The notes: generated from the sequence alone by a model not told the origin. Shown: positions 9,613 through 19,776, numbered from the stretch's first letter. The stretch is 64,000 nt of DNA from Pseudomonas putida (GCA_041879295.1 CP047152.1:5709501-5773500), one strand, 5' to 3'. Program-made: numbers and translations.

Positions 9613-10383
9613 TTACTTATCGTCAGATTCGCCCGGAACATTAGCCTTTTCACCGTTGGCGACTGCAGTGCCCTGCACCTCTGCCGTCATGCGCTTGAGC
9701 CCCATGTGGCGCACATCGGTGCCGCGCACCAGGTAGATCACCAGTTCGGAGATGTTGCGCGCATGGTCGCCAATACGCTCCAGCGAGCGCAGCACCCAGA
9801 TCACGCTCAGCACCCGCGAGATAGAGCGCGGGTCTTCCATCATGTAGGTCACCAGCTCACGCAGCGCGGTCTTGTACTCGCGGTCGATGGTCTTGTCGTA
9901 CTGGGCCACCGACAGCGCCAGGTCGGCGTCGAAGCGGGCAAAGGCGTCCAGCGCATCACGGACCATGTTGCGCACCTGGTCGCCAATGTGGCGCACCTCG
10001 ACATAACCTCGCGGCGACTCGCCTTCTTCGCACAGCTGGATGGCGCGGCGGGCGATCTTGGTCGACTCGTCACCGATGCGTTCCAGGTCGATCACCGACT
10101 TGGAAATGCTGATGATCAGGCGCAGGTCGGAGGCCGCCGGCTGTCGGCGAGCGAGGATGCGCAAGCACTCCTCGTCGATGTTGCGCTCCATCTGGTTGAT
10201 CTGCTCATCGACCTCGCGCACCTGCTGGGCCAGACCTGAGTCGGCTTCGATCAGCGCGGTAACCGCGTCGTTGACCTGCTTTTCCACCAGCCCGCCCATG
10301 GCCAGCAGGTGGCTACGCACCTCTTCGAGCTCGGCGTTGAACTGCTGGGAAATGTGATGGGTAAGGCTATCTTTGTTGATCAT
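9613..10383 (-). CDS. phoU: Phosphate-specific transport regulator PhoU
   Basis: 256-residue all-helical protein with two PhoU repeats; the metal-binding signature ERIGDESTKIA appears near residue 100 and its partner ERIGDHARNISE near 205. It links the Pst transporter to PhoR, repressing the regulon when phosphate is ample. The C-terminus carries about 20 extra polar residues. It is the last gene of pstS-C-A-B-phoU, with 101 bases to pstB that hold a REP-like hairpin. Confidence 0.96.
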   Translation of the reverse strand: MINKDSLTHHISQQFNAELEEVRSHLLAMGGLVEKQVNDAVTALIEADSGLAQQVREVDEQINQMERNIDEECLRILARRQPAASDLRLIISISKSVIDLERIGDESTKIARRAIQLCEEGESPRGYVEVRHIGDQVRNMVRDALDAFARFDADLALSVAQYDKTIDREYKTALRELVTYMMEDPRSISRVLSVIWVLRSLERIGDHARNISELVIYLVRGTDVRHMGLKRMTAEVQGTAVANGEKANVPGESDDK

Positions 10384-10404
10384 CTTTTTGTCCTTTGGTA
10401 GCGC

Positions 10405-10484
10405 GGCCCTGTAGGAGCGGGTTCACTCGCGAACACCGGCAACGCCGGTGCCAGACACCGAGGTGCCTGTTTCGCGAGCGGCGC
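10405..10484. repeat. REP-type repeat between pstB and phoU
   Basis: TGTAGGAGCGGGTTCACTCGCGAA faces a degenerate partner TTTCGCGAGCGGCGC, forming an imperfect inverted pair inside the operon. It may stabilise upstream mRNA and lower phoU expression relative to pstB. Confidence 0.65.
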
Positions 10485-11318
10485 TTAGCCGTAGCGACCG
10501 GTGATGTAGTCTTCGGTCTGCTTCTTCGCCGGGTTGGTGAACAGGGTATCGGTATCCCCGAATTCGACCAGCTTGCCCATGTACATGAACGCGGTGTAGT
10601 CCGAAACACGCGCCGCCTGCTGCATGTTGTGGGTCACGATGACGATGGTGTACTTGGATTTCAATTCGTAGATCAGTTCTTCGACCTTCAAGGTCGAGAT
10701 CGGGTCCAGCGCCGAGCACGGTTCGTCAAGCAGCAGCACCTCTGGTTCCACGGCAATGGTGCGGGCGATGACAAGGCGCTGCTGCTGGCCACCGGACAGG
10801 CCCAGCGCCGACTCGTGCAGGCGGTCCTTGACTTCGTCCCACAAGGCCGCGCCCTTCAATGCCCACTCGACTGCTTCATCAAGCACGCGCTTCTTGTTGA
10901 TGCCCTGGATGCGCAGGCCGTAGACCACGTTCTCGTAGATGGTCTTGGGGAACGGGTTCGGCTTCTGGAACACCATGCCCACGCGCCGGCGCAGTTCGGC
11001 AACGTCTTCGCCCTTGCGGTAGATGTTGTTGCCATACAGGTTGATGGCACCTTCCACACGGCAACCGTCAACCAGGTCGTTCATCCGGTTGAAGGTACGC
11101 AGCAGGGTCGACTTGCCGCAGCCGGACGGGCCGATGAAGGCGGTCACACGCTGCTTTGGGATGTTCATCTGTACGTCGAACAGCGCTTGCTTGTCGCCAT
11201 AGAACAGGCTCAGGCCCGGCACTTCGATGGCCACGGTTTCTTCAGCCAGGCGCAGGCTCTGCTTGTTGCGGCCCAAGGCAGACATGTCGATGCCATGGGT
11301 GTGGGAATCTTGCTGCAT
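10485..11318 (-). CDS. pstB: Phosphate ABC transporter ATP-binding protein
   Basis: 277-residue ATPase of the high-affinity phosphate importer. Walker [10 protein letters not shown] (residues 63-71), signature LSGGQQQR (174-181) and Walker B VLLLDEP (194-200) are intact. The N-terminal 30-residue extension ([16 protein letters not shown]) is typical of Pseudomonas. The ATG at 11318 has GGAG six bases upstream; an ATG 12 bases earlier lacks one. Confidence 0.96.
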   Translation of the reverse strand: MQQDSHTHGIDMSALGRNKQSLRLAEETVAIEVPGLSLFYGDKQALFDVQMNIPKQRVTAFIGPSGCGKSTLLRTFNRMNDLVDGCRVEGAINLYGNNIYRKGEDVAELRRRVGMVFQKPNPFPKTIYENVVYGLRIQGINKKRVLDEAVEWALKGAALWDEVKDRLHESALGLSGGQQQRLVIARTIAVEPEVLLLDEPCSALDPISTLKVEELIYELKSKYTIVIVTHNMQQAARVSDYTAFMYMGKLVEFGDTDTLFTNPAKKQTEDYITGRYG

Positions 11319-11390
11319 GGTCAACTCCATACGCTATCAAGTCGTTTCAAAGGGCCGCCCGGCTTACGGGCGGCGCGCTTGCAATCAGGG

Positions 11391-13061
11391 TCAGCTGTCC
11401 AGCGCCTTGTACTTCTCGCGCAGGTGGTTGCGGATCCACACGGCAGAGAGGTTGAGAGTCGCGATCACCAGCACCAGCAGCAACGCAGTGGCATATACCA
11501 GCGGCCGCGCGGCTTCGACGTTCGGGCTCTGGAAGCCGACGTCATAGATGTGGAAGCCCAGGTGCATGATCTTCTGGTCCAGGTGCAGGTACGGGTAGTT
11601 ACCATCCACGGGCAGCGACGGCGCCAGCTTTACCACACCCACCAGCATCAGCGGCGCCACTTCGCCGGCGGCACGGGCCACGGCGAGGATCATGCCGGTC
11701 ATCATGGCCGGGCTGGCCATGGGCAGGACGATTTTCCACAGGGTCTCGGCCTTGGTTGCGCCCAGCGCCAGCGAGCCTTCACGCACGGTGCGCGGGATAC
11801 GCGCCAGGCCTTCTTCGGTGGCCACGATAACCACCGGCACCGCCAGCAATGCCAGGGTCAGCGATGCCCACAGCAGGCCCGGAGTACCCAGCGTCGGCGC
11901 CGGCAGGGCTTCCGGGAAAAACAGGCGGTCGATCGAGCCACCCAGTACGTAGACAAAGAAACCCAGACCGAACACACCGTAGACGATCGCAGGAACACCG
12001 GCCAGGTTGTTCACCGCAATGCGGATAAGCCGGGTGACCGGGCCCTGCCTGGCGTACTCACGCAGGTACACAGCAGCCAGCACGCCGAACGGGGTGACGA
12101 TCACGGCCATGATCAGGGTCATCATCACGGTACCGAATATGGCCGGGAAGATACCGCCTTCAGTGTTGGCTTCACGCGGGTCTTCGCTGAGGAACTCCCA
12201 CACTTTGGTGAAGTAGCTACCCAGCTTGGTGAAGCCCGACATCGCGTTCGGCCGGATGGCATGCACCACTTTGCTCAGGTTGATCTCCACTTCTCGGCCG
12301 TTGGCATCGCGGGCCACCAGGCTGTCACGGGCAAAGGCCTGGTGCAGGCCGGTCAGGCGGTCTTCAATGGCCTTGTAGCGGCTATTCAGTTCGGCACGGT
12401 CGGCGTCCATATCGGCCTGTGCAGCGGCGTCCAGCTTGCCGTCCAGCTCCAGCTTGCGCGCCTGCAAGCGCAGGCGCTCGAGGCCATGGTTGATGGCACC
12501 GATGTCCTTCTTCTCGAGGCTTTGCAGCTCGTTGTTGAGTTGGTTGGCGCGCTTGAGACGGGCCTGCAGTTCGTTCCAGGCGGCAGGCCCCTCGGCGACT
12601 ACGCGGCCTTCTTCCTTGACGCTGACCAGGTAGCCGTAAAAATTGCCCCACTCGCGGCGCTCCAGGGCCATCAGATCGGCCGGGTGCTGTTCATCGACCA
12701 GCCAGTCGCCGACCACCCAGGTGAAGTCGCTACCATTGAGGTCGCGGTTACCCACCTTGATAAGCTCCCGGGTCATGAACTCCGGGCCTTGGTCAGGCAC
12801 CGGCAGGCCAGCCCCCTTCAGACGAGCCCGGGGTACTTCCTCCTTCTGCACCACTTCGCCAATGACGACGTGATCGGCCTGGCCCGGCACCTTGTAGGTG
12901 GCCTGGACAAGATCGGCCGGCCAGAAGTGGCCCAGGCCGCGCACGGCGATCACCGCCAGCAGGCCGACGGTCATGATCACGGCCATGGCCACCGCGCCGC
13001 CGCTCATCCAGACGCCTGGGGCGCCGCTCTTGAACCAGCCTTTGAGGGAATCCTTTTTCAC
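11391..13061 (-). CDS. pstA: Phosphate ABC transporter permease PstA, extended form
   Basis: 556-residue permease, nearly twice the E. coli length (about 296). TM1 (about 20-42) is followed by a large hydrophilic insertion (about 45-300) with a likely coiled coil (residues about 160-255, rich in Leu/Glu/Arg), then the standard permease core (about 300-550) with the EAA-type loop EGSLALGATKAETLWKIVLP. It pairs with the similarly enlarged PstC. The large periplasmic insert is a known pseudomonad feature of unclear function. Confidence 0.94.
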   Translation of the reverse strand: MKKDSLKGWFKSGAPGVWMSGGAVAMAVIMTVGLLAVIAVRGLGHFWPADLVQATYKVPGQADHVVIGEVVQKEEVPRARLKGAGLPVPDQGPEFMTRELIKVGNRDLNGSDFTWVVGDWLVDEQHPADLMALERREWGNFYGYLVSVKEEGRVVAEGPAAWNELQARLKRANQLNNELQSLEKKDIGAINHGLERLRLQARKLELDGKLDAAAQADMDADRAELNSRYKAIEDRLTGLHQAFARDSLVARDANGREVEINLSKVVHAIRPNAMSGFTKLGSYFTKVWEFLSEDPREANTEGGIFPAIFGTVMMTLIMAVIVTPFGVLAAVYLREYARQGPVTRLIRIAVNNLAGVPAIVYGVFGLGFFVYVLGGSIDRLFFPEALPAPTLGTPGLLWASLTLALLAVPVVIVATEEGLARIPRTVREGSLALGATKAETLWKIVLPMASPAMMTGMILAVARAAGEVAPLMLVGVVKLAPSLPVDGNYPYLHLDQKIMHLGFHIYDVGFQSPNVEAARPLVYATALLLVLVIATLNLSAVWIRNHLREKYKALDS

Positions 13062-13078
13062 GGATCGCTACCTTTCTA

Positions 13079-15367
13079 TCAAAGCGACGAGTATTTCTTG
13101 CGCAGACGCTGGCGAATCAGCTCGGCCAAGGTGTTCATGACGAAGGTGAACATCAGCAGCACCAAAGCAGCGAGGAACAGCACGCGATAGTGGCTGCCAC
13201 CGACTTCCGACTCCGGCATTTCCACGGCCACGTTGGCGGCCAGGGTGCGCATGCCCTCGAACAGGTTCATCTCCATCACCGGTGTGTTGCCGGTGGCCAT
13301 CAGCACGATCATGGTCTCGCCGACTGCACGGCCCAAGCCGATCATCAGCGCTGAGAAGATGCCCGGGCTGGCGGTGAGGATCACCACACGGGTCAGGGTC
13401 TGCCAAGGCGTCGCGCCCAAGGCCAGCGAGCCCAGGGTCAGACTGCGCGGCACACTGAACACGGCGTCTTCAGCAATCGAGTAGATGTTCGGAATGACCG
13501 CGAAGCCCATGGCAATACCGACCACCAGGGCGTTGCGCTGGTCATAGGTGATACCTAAGTCGTTGGTGATCCACAGGCGCATGTCACCGCCGAAGAACCA
13601 GCTTTCCAGGTGCGGGCTCATGGTCAGGGCGAACCAGCCGGTAAACAGGATGACCGGAATCAGGATCGCCGCTTCCCAACCATCCGGCACGCGCAGGCGG
13701 ATCGACTCCGGCAGCCGGCTCCAGACAAAGCCGGCCAGCAGGATACCGATCGGCATCAGCAGGAACAGGCTGAACACACCGGGCAAGTGGCCTTCCAGGT
13801 ACGGGGCCAAAAACAGGCCGGCGAAGAAGCCAAGGATCACCGTCGGCATCGCTTCCATCAGCTCGATCACCGGCTTGACCTTGCGGCGCATGCGCGGGGC
13901 CATGAAGTAGGCGGTATAGATGGCTGCAGCAATGGCCAGCGGGGCGGCCAGGATCATGGCGTAGAACGCGGCCTTCAAGGTACCGAAGGTCAGCGGCGAC
14001 AGGCTCAGTTTGGGCTCGAAGTCAGTGTTCGAAGCGGTCGATTGCCAGACGTATTTCGGCTCGTCATAGTTCTCGTACCACACCTTGCCCCACAGCGCGC
14101 TGAACGAAACCTCCGGGTGCGGGTTGCGCAGGCTCAACGGCAACAACTTGCCGCCTTCTTCGATAATGATTCGGTTGGCGCGTGGCGACAGGGCCAGGGT
14201 GCCAGGGCCTTCGGCAGCCTGCTCAACCAGCAGGGTTCGGTGTGCAGTGCTGTGGAACACGCCCAGTTTGCCTTCGGCGTCCAAGGCGATGAAGCCTTTG
14301 CGGCGCTCTTCGGCGTCGATCTGCACGATCGGTGCCTTGCCCATCTGGAAGGTACGGATCTGCTTGAAGCGCGATTCTCCATCCGGGTCACGGGCCATGA
14401 ACCATTGGGCCAGCCCGCCCTTGGAGTCACCGATGATCAGCGAAATGCCACCAACCAGCTGGGCGGTGGCGGTAATTTCGGTGTCGGCGCTTTCAGACAG
14501 CTTATAACGGCCATTGAGGCTCTTGTCGCGCAGGCTGAACACATCGGCCGTGGCGCGACCGTTGATCACGTACAGCCAGTGCTGGCGTGGGTCGATGAAG
14601 ATATTCTTCACCGTTTCGGTCATTTGCGGCAGTTCGATGCGGTTCTGCTCGGTGGTGACCTCTTCGGTCATCATGTTTTCCGTGCGGGTCAGCTCGACCA
14701 CCTGCAGCTGAGCACCGGTAGAGCCGGCCAGCAGCAGAGTGTCACCATTGACGTTGACGCTGACGTGGTCCAGCGCACGCCCCTGCTCGTCGAGCACGAA
14801 CGATTGCTCGCCGTACGGATAGTCGATGCCAGGGGTGATGGTTTTCTTGTTGTCCGGGTAGGTGATCTTGTAGGTGTGGTGGAACACCAGGGCCTGACCA
14901 TTGGACAAGCCCAGAACCACCAGCGCGCTGCCCGGCTGGTCAGTACTGATGGAAGTAACCTGGGTGTCCGCCGGCACTGCCAGATCGACACGCTTGAGTT
15001 CGTTACCGGTCTTGGTATCGAAGAACAATGCCTGGCCCTTGTCCGAAACACGCATCCCCACCTGATTCTGCTCTTCAAGCGCGATCATCAGTGGCTTACC
15101 GGCATCCTGCTGCAGCCATGTCGGCTCCAGGGCTTTCTTGCTGGTCAGCTCGGCACCCTGGAACAGTGGCAACACCACATAGGCCAGGTAGAAGAAGATC
15201 AACGTGATTGCCGCCAATACGGCAAGCCCGCCTACCAGTACATACCAGCGGGTCAGGCGGTCCTTGAGCGCGCGCATGCGACGCTTGCGTTGCAACTCGG
15301 GCGTATTGAAATCAATGCGCACGGGCTGGGAGTTTTGGGTCATGTTGGAATTGGCCAGATCATTCAT
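13079..15367 (-). CDS. pstC: Phosphate ABC transporter permease PstC, extended form
   Basis: 762-residue permease. One N-terminal membrane helix (about 46-68) is followed by about 400 periplasmic residues with repeated beta-strand patterns suggesting a beta-propeller-like fold (inference), then the normal permease core (from about 470) with the EAA loop RSLTLGSLALGATPWQTLTR. E. coli PstC is about 319 residues. The ATG at 15367 has AGGGTG five bases upstream; a GTG six bases earlier is also possible. pstA starts 18 bases downstream. Confidence 0.93.
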   Translation of the reverse strand: MNDLANSNMTQNSQPVRIDFNTPELQRKRRMRALKDRLTRWYVLVGGLAVLAAITLIFFYLAYVVLPLFQGAELTSKKALEPTWLQQDAGKPLMIALEEQNQVGMRVSDKGQALFFDTKTGNELKRVDLAVPADTQVTSISTDQPGSALVVLGLSNGQALVFHHTYKITYPDNKKTITPGIDYPYGEQSFVLDEQGRALDHVSVNVNGDTLLLAGSTGAQLQVVELTRTENMMTEEVTTEQNRIELPQMTETVKNIFIDPRQHWLYVINGRATADVFSLRDKSLNGRYKLSESADTEITATAQLVGGISLIIGDSKGGLAQWFMARDPDGESRFKQIRTFQMGKAPIVQIDAEERRKGFIALDAEGKLGVFHSTAHRTLLVEQAAEGPGTLALSPRANRIIIEEGGKLLPLSLRNPHPEVSFSALWGKVWYENYDEPKYVWQSTASNTDFEPKLSLSPLTFGTLKAAFYAMILAAPLAIAAAIYTAYFMAPRMRRKVKPVIELMEAMPTVILGFFAGLFLAPYLEGHLPGVFSLFLLMPIGILLAGFVWSRLPESIRLRVPDGWEAAILIPVILFTGWFALTMSPHLESWFFGGDMRLWITNDLGITYDQRNALVVGIAMGFAVIPNIYSIAEDAVFSVPRSLTLGSLALGATPWQTLTRVVILTASPGIFSALMIGLGRAVGETMIVLMATGNTPVMEMNLFEGMRTLAANVAVEMPESEVGGSHYRVLFLAALVLLMFTFVMNTLAELIRQRLRKKYSSL

Positions 15368-15467
15368 GCGCACACCCTAGCGGTCCCGTGTGACAAAAAC
15401 ATTACAAAGTGGTGACGCGCGAAAGCCCGCCGCACAGGGAACCTGGCTTCGGACTGGAAATTCGTGG

Positions 15468-15496
15468 AAGAGGCCGGGCTGTGGCACCGGCCTCTT
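15468..15496. terminator. Stem-loop between pstS and pstC
   Basis: AAGAGGCCGG / CCGGCCTCTT with a nine-base loop lies 10 bases past the pstS stop. With no T-run in the pst direction it is better read as an mRNA-stabilising or partial-termination element that lets pstS exceed pstCAB expression. Confidence 0.6.
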
Positions 15497-15505
15497 CTTA
15501 ATTAC

Positions 15506-16504
15506 TTACTTCTTTGCAACGTTACCGGCGTGCGACAGGCCCAGGTCAGCCAGGGTCTTGTCGACGACTTTGGCTGGCAGCGGGATGTAACCATCCTTCA
15601 CCACCACCTGCTGGCCCGCTTGCGACAGCACCAGCTTGACGAACTCGGCTTCCAGCGGGGCCAGAGGCTTGTTCGGCGCCTTGTTGACATAAACGTAAAG
15701 GAAGCGCGACAGCGGGTAGGTGCCGTTCAGGGCGTTGGCTTCATTGTCTTCAATAAATTCACCGCCGTCTTTCTTGGCCAGGGCTACGGTCCTGACGCTG
15801 GCGGTCTTGTAACCGATGCCCGAGTAGCCGATGCCGTTCAGCGAGGAGCTGATCGACTGAACGACCGAAGCCGAGCCAGGCTGTTCGTTGACGTTAGGCT
15901 TGAAGTCGCCTTTGCACAGCGCTTCTTCCTTGAAGTAGCCGTAGGTGCCCGATACCGAGTTGCGGCCGAACAACTGAATTGGCTTGTTGGCCAGGTCGCC
16001 GGTCACACCGACGTCGCCCCAGGTCTTGATCTCGGCCTTGCCACCGCACAGGCGAGTGGAGGAGAAGATGGCGTCAACCTGAGCCATGGTCAGGCCCTTG
16101 ATTGGGTTGTCCTTGTGCACGAACACGGCCAGGGCGTCGACGGCGACCGGGATGGCGGTCGGCTTGTAGCCGTACTTCTGCTCGAAGGCTTGCAGCTCGA
16201 CATCCTTCATCTTGCGGCTCATCGGGCCGAGGTTGGCGGTGCCTTCGGTCAGCGCGGGTGGCGCGGTAGAGGAGCCGGCAGCCTGGATCTGGATGTTTAC
16301 GTTCGGATATTCCTTCTTGTAGGCCTCGGCCCACAGAGTCATGAGGTTCGCGAGGGTGTCGGAACCGACGCTGGAGAGGTTGCCCGAAACACCGGTGGTC
16401 TTGGTGTAGGTCGGGATCGCAGGATCGACAGCGGCTACCGCGTTGGCGGTTGCAACGCCAGCGGCGGCAAAGGTAAGGGCCGCCATCAAACGCTTCAGTT
16501 TCAT
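15506..16504 (-). CDS. pstS: Periplasmic phosphate-binding protein
   Basis: 332-residue exported binding protein. A signal peptide (1-24, cleavage after AVA) is followed by phosphate-binding features typical of the pseudomonad PstS subgroup: [32 protein letters not shown] and [13 protein letters not shown]. It delivers phosphate to PstCA. It is the first gene of the pst operon and is directly preceded by an array of Pho half-sites. GGAG lies about eight bases before the ATG. Confidence 0.97.
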   Translation of the reverse strand: MKLKRLMAALTFAAAGVATANAVAAVDPAIPTYTKTTGVSGNLSSVGSDTLANLMTLWAEAYKKEYPNVNIQIQAAGSSTAPPALTEGTANLGPMSRKMKDVELQAFEQKYGYKPTAIPVAVDALAVFVHKDNPIKGLTMAQVDAIFSSTRLCGGKAEIKTWGDVGVTGDLANKPIQLFGRNSVSGTYGYFKEEALCKGDFKPNVNEQPGSASVVQSISSSLNGIGYSGIGYKTASVRTVALAKKDGGEFIEDNEANALNGTYPLSRFLYVYVNKAPNKPLAPLEAEFVKLVLSQAGQQVVVKDGYIPLPAKVVDKTLADLGLSHAGNVAKK

Positions 16505-16578
16505 GCCTTGCTCCTAGCAGGAATATTGGGGTGTTGGATGGAACGGGCCCAAGTATCGGCAGGCCGCATGAATACGAT

Positions 16579-16607
16579 ATGACTTCATTGTGACAATTGG
16601 ATGAAAG
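16579..16607 (-). promoter_or_regulatory. Triple Pho half-site array upstream of pstS
   Basis: On the minus strand CTTTCAT-CCAA-TTGTCAC-AATG-AAGTCAT gives three half-sites at exact 11-bp spacing (consensus CTGTCAT), about 75-100 bases before the pstS start. It implies strong PhoB activation. Confidence 0.85.
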
Positions 16608-16628
16608 GCCATCACTGAAAACAGGCCC

Positions 16629-16722
16629 GGCCTCTTCGCGGCTAAAGCCCCCCCACAGGTTCGGTGTCGGCCTTTAGGCCTGTGCAACCCCCTGTAGGAT
16701 CGGCTTTAGCCGCGAAGAGGCC
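16629..16722. repeat. Inverted REP pair
   Basis: GGCCTCTTCGCGGCTAAAGC at 16629 faces GCTTTAGCCGCGAAGAGGCC at 16703-16722 between pstS and the MFS gene. The stem variant CGGCTAAAGCC differs from the CGGGCAAGCCC variant used elsewhere. Confidence 0.8.
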
Positions 16723-16739
16723 AGTAGCCGTAGCGCAGA

Positions 16740-18029
16740 TCAGCGCTTGTTGGCGAGCAGGTACAGGCCCACGGCCAGACCGACGGCGCAAAGGCCTGCC
16801 ACGTAGTAGGCAGGCGCCATCGGGCTCACCTTCAGCAATGCGGTCACCACCATCGGCGTCAGCCCGCCAAAGATGGCGTAGGCCACGTTGTACGAGAACG
16901 ACAACCCGCTGAAACGCACCACCGCCGGGAACGCCTTGACCATGACATAAGGCACTGCGCCAATCACGCCCACGCACAGGCCGGTGACGGCATACAGTGG
17001 GAACAGCAAATCGGGGCGGGTCGGCAGGCTGTGGTAGAAGGTCCAGGAGCTGGCCAGCAGCAGCAGGCTGCCGATCACGAACACGCGGCCCGCACCAAAG
17101 CGGTCAGCCAGGCTGCCGGCACCAATACAGCCGAAGCTGAGCAACACGATGGCCAGGCTGTTGGCCTTGAGCGAGTCGGTCGGGCTGATGTGGTAGAAGC
17201 TCTGCAGCAGCGCCGGGGTCATCAGGATGACCACCACGATGCCGGCTGAAAGCATCCAGGTCAGCAACATCGACAGGATGATCGGGCCACGGTGGTCGCG
17301 CAGCACAGCGCGCAGCGGCAGCTCCTCGGCCAGTGCCTTGCGTTGCTGCATTTCGGCGAACACCGGGGTTTCGTGCAGCCAACGGCGCAGGTACACCGAG
17401 AACAGGCCGAACACACCGCCAAGCAGGAACGGAATACGCCAGGCGTAGTCAGCCACTTCTTCCGCGCTGTACACGCTGTTGATCAGGGTCGCTACCAGCG
17501 AGCCCAGCAGGATGCCGGCAGTCAGGCCAGCGGTCAGGGTGCCGCAGGCATAGCCGGTGTTGCGAGCCGGCACGTGCTCGGAGACGAACACCCATGCACC
17601 CGGTACTTCACCGCCGATTGCCGCGCCCTGGATGACGCGCATCAACAACAGCAGGATCGGTGCCCACATGCCGATCTGCGCATACGTCGGCAGCAACCCC
17701 ATGATCAGGGTCGGCAGGGCCATCATGAATATGCTCAAGGTGAACATCTTCTTGCGACCAAGCAAGTCACCGAAATGGGCCATGATGATGCCGCCCAGCG
17801 GCCGCGCCAGGTAACCGGCGGCGAAGATGCCGAACGTTTGCATCAGCCGCAGCCACTCGGGCATGTCGGCCGGGAAGAACAACTTGCCCACCACCGTGGC
17901 GAAGAACACGAAAATGATGAAATCGTAGAACTCCAGCGCACCGCCCAAGGCGGACAGTGAGAGGGTCTTGTAGTCGCTGCGGGTCAGCGGCCGCGAGGGC
18001 TGCTCGATACTGCTGGGCACGGAGGTCAT
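16740..18029 (-). CDS. MFS transporter, metabolite:H+ symporter type
   Basis: 429-residue, 12-helix transporter of the sugar-porter-related metabolite:H+ symporter family (like ShiA/KgtP/ProP). It has the loop 2-3 motif GDLLGRKKMF near residue 85 and RVIQGAAIGGEVPGAWVFVSE near 135-155. The substrate is probably an organic acid or zwitterion but cannot be assigned. It stands alone; no operon partner is visible. Confidence 0.85.
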   Translation of the reverse strand: MTSVPSSIEQPSRPLTRSDYKTLSLSALGGALEFYDFIIFVFFATVVGKLFFPADMPEWLRLMQTFGIFAAGYLARPLGGIIMAHFGDLLGRKKMFTLSIFMMALPTLIMGLLPTYAQIGMWAPILLLLMRVIQGAAIGGEVPGAWVFVSEHVPARNTGYACGTLTAGLTAGILLGSLVATLINSVYSAEEVADYAWRIPFLLGGVFGLFSVYLRRWLHETPVFAEMQQRKALAEELPLRAVLRDHRGPIILSMLLTWMLSAGIVVVILMTPALLQSFYHISPTDSLKANSLAIVLLSFGCIGAGSLADRFGAGRVFVIGSLLLLASSWTFYHSLPTRPDLLFPLYAVTGLCVGVIGAVPYVMVKAFPAVVRFSGLSFSYNVAYAIFGGLTPMVVTALLKVSPMAPAYYVAGLCAVGLAVGLYLLANKR

Positions 18030-18390
18030 CGCTCGTTGTTCTCTTTGTAGGGCATGCAGGCCGCTCGGCGCGCGGCTTCTGGATTGGAGACAGGCGAAGA
18101 TAGCAAATTGCCGAGCTACGCCGAAAGCGATACAAAATCCACGTAGATATTCATGAATGCGCGGTCGTCGCTGGCCGTTATGCCCTATATACTGGCAGAT
18201 CGTAGGATTAGGTTGCTCCTAACGTGGGATGTTGTGCGAAAACGCCGGTCACTATTGTCAGGCGGTTTCGCAGAGTTTCCCTACGGCCGCCCAGTGAAAC
18301 GAAATCGGCGTAGTATGTTTCAAGCTGAATCGTTTACCCGGCCTTTGCGCCACACCAACGAAAAGCGTCACGGGTCAGAGGCCCCATCGC
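18030..18390. other. 361-bp intergenic region, no gene recognised
   Basis: Divergent promoter space between the MFS gene and the thioesterase gene. Short open frames here have poor codon use and no ribosome sites. No REP, terminator or known operator was recognised. Confidence 0.6.
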
Positions 18391-18789
18391 ATGATTGAGC
18401 TCGAACAAGAAGATCCAATCCCGCAAGGCGACCTGGCCTTGCAAATCACCGCATTGCCGCGAGAAACCAACGGGTTTGGCGATATTTTTGGCGGTTGGCT
18501 GGTTGCCCAAATGGACCTGGCAGGCACGGCCATGGCCAGCCGTGTCGCCGGCGGCCGCGTAGCCACCGTAGCCATCGACCGCATGGCCTTCCTGGTACCC
18601 GTCGCGGTAGGCGCACAGCTGTCTTTCTATACCCAGACCCTGGAAATCGGCCGCAGCTCGATCCAGATGATGGTCGAAGTGTGGAGCGACGACCCGCTGT
18701 CCAGCGAATGGCGCAAGGTCACCGAAGCGGTATTCGTCTTCGTCGCCATCGACGGCAGTGGCCGTACCCGCTCCGTGCCTCGTCGCTGA
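18391..18789 (+). CDS. Acyl-CoA thioesterase, YciA type (hotdog fold)
   Basis: 132-residue single-hotdog protein. The motif GDIFGGWLVAQMDLAG (about 30-45) contains the catalytic Asp of YciA-like thioesterases, followed by TVAIDRMAFLVPVAVG. It hydrolyses acyl-CoAs; substrate range is not predictable. Its stop lies 72 bases before the mutarotase start, so the two may be co-transcribed. Confidence 0.9.
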   Translation: MIELEQEDPIPQGDLALQITALPRETNGFGDIFGGWLVAQMDLAGTAMASRVAGGRVATVAIDRMAFLVPVAVGAQLSFYTQTLEIGRSSIQMMVEVWSDDPLSSEWRKVTEAVFVFVAIDGSGRTRSVPRR

Positions 18790-18860
18790 GCCTCGCTGGC
18801 GGTAAACTCATTGCATGTGCCCGGGTCCAAGGCCCACTGGCAATCAATGGGACGAACGCA

Positions 18861-19757
18861 ATGGCTACCTTTCAGGTCGTAACCGAGCAACATGGCGAAC
18901 TCAACTGTTGGCGTATCAGCAGTGACCGCGCCGAACTCCTGATCGCCCAGCAGGGCGCACAGGTCCTCAGCTACCAGCAGGTAGGCGAACCGCCGCTGCT
19001 GTGGCTGAGCGACCAGGCCATCTTCCGCCAGGGCAAGTCGGTACGCGCCGGGGTACCAGTGTGCTGGCCATGGTTTGGCAACCTGCAGCGCAACCCTCAG
19101 GCCGTCCAGGCCATGTACCAGGGAACACCGGCGCCTGCCCACGGGCTTGCGCGCACGCGTGACTGGCAATTGCTGGGTATTGAGGAAGTGGGCGAAACCC
19201 TGCGGATCGAGTTCGAACTGCCTGAAGCGCAGGGCGACCTGCCGGGTTGGCCTCATGATGTCGAGCTGAAACTGGTGGTGGAGATGGGCACAGAGCTAAA
19301 ACTGAGCCTGACCAGCCGCAACATGGGCAATACCCCCGTGACCATCAGTCAGGCCCTGCATAGCTACTTCGCGGTCAGCGATGTGCGCCAGGCGCGGGTC
19401 GAGGGTGTCGACGGGCTGGGTTATATCGAGACCCTGGCGGGCTGGGAACAGCGCCAGCAGCTGGGGGCACTGACGTTTGCCGGGGAGACGGACCGGATCT
19501 ACCTGAACACCCCGCAGACCCTCAGCATCGTCGACACGCATTGGAGTCGGCGGATTACCTTGACCAGCAGCGGCTCGCGCTCAGCGGTGATCTGGAACCC
19601 GTGGACCGAGCGGGCCAAGGAGCTGGCGGACATGGCTGACGATGGATGGCAGCGGATGTTGTGCATCGAGACAGCCAATGTGTGGGATGACCTGGTGGAG
19701 TTGAAGCCTGGGGCGAGTCATTCGCTGAGCGTCCAGATCGGTTGTGAAAATATCTGA
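18861..19757 (+). CDS. D-hexose-6-phosphate mutarotase (aldose 1-epimerase family)
   Basis: 298-residue YeaD-type galactose-mutarotase-fold enzyme that interconverts anomers of hexose-6-phosphates. Family landmarks are PLLWLSDQAIFRQGKSVRAGVPVCWPWFG near residue 45-73, the catalytic His in HGLAR near 94 and the late Glu in TNVWDD/VELKPG-like text. The ATG at 18861 matches family N-termini; the frame remains open far upstream but that part overlaps the thioesterase gene. Confidence 0.88.
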   Translation: MATFQVVTEQHGELNCWRISSDRAELLIAQQGAQVLSYQQVGEPPLLWLSDQAIFRQGKSVRAGVPVCWPWFGNLQRNPQAVQAMYQGTPAPAHGLARTRDWQLLGIEEVGETLRIEFELPEAQGDLPGWPHDVELKLVVEMGTELKLSLTSRNMGNTPVTISQALHSYFAVSDVRQARVEGVDGLGYIETLAGWEQRQQLGALTFAGETDRIYLNTPQTLSIVDTHWSRRITLTSSGSRSAVIWNPWTERAKELADMADDGWQRMLCIETANVWDDLVELKPGASHSLSVQIGCENI

Positions 19758-19776
19758 GCCCAGCACTTTTGTTGCC

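Noticed and set aside
10395..13190. A 931-codon open frame on the plus strand opposite pstB and pstA
   Set aside because: It is antisense to well-supported genes, has no family similarity or ribosome site, and is a by-product of GC-rich codon use. Similar long shadows occur opposite phoB-phoR, pycB, pycA, uvrD and glmS.
18153..18398. An 81-codon open frame between the MFS and thioesterase genes
   Set aside because: Poor codon use, no ribosome site, overlaps the thioesterase start and shows no family pattern.
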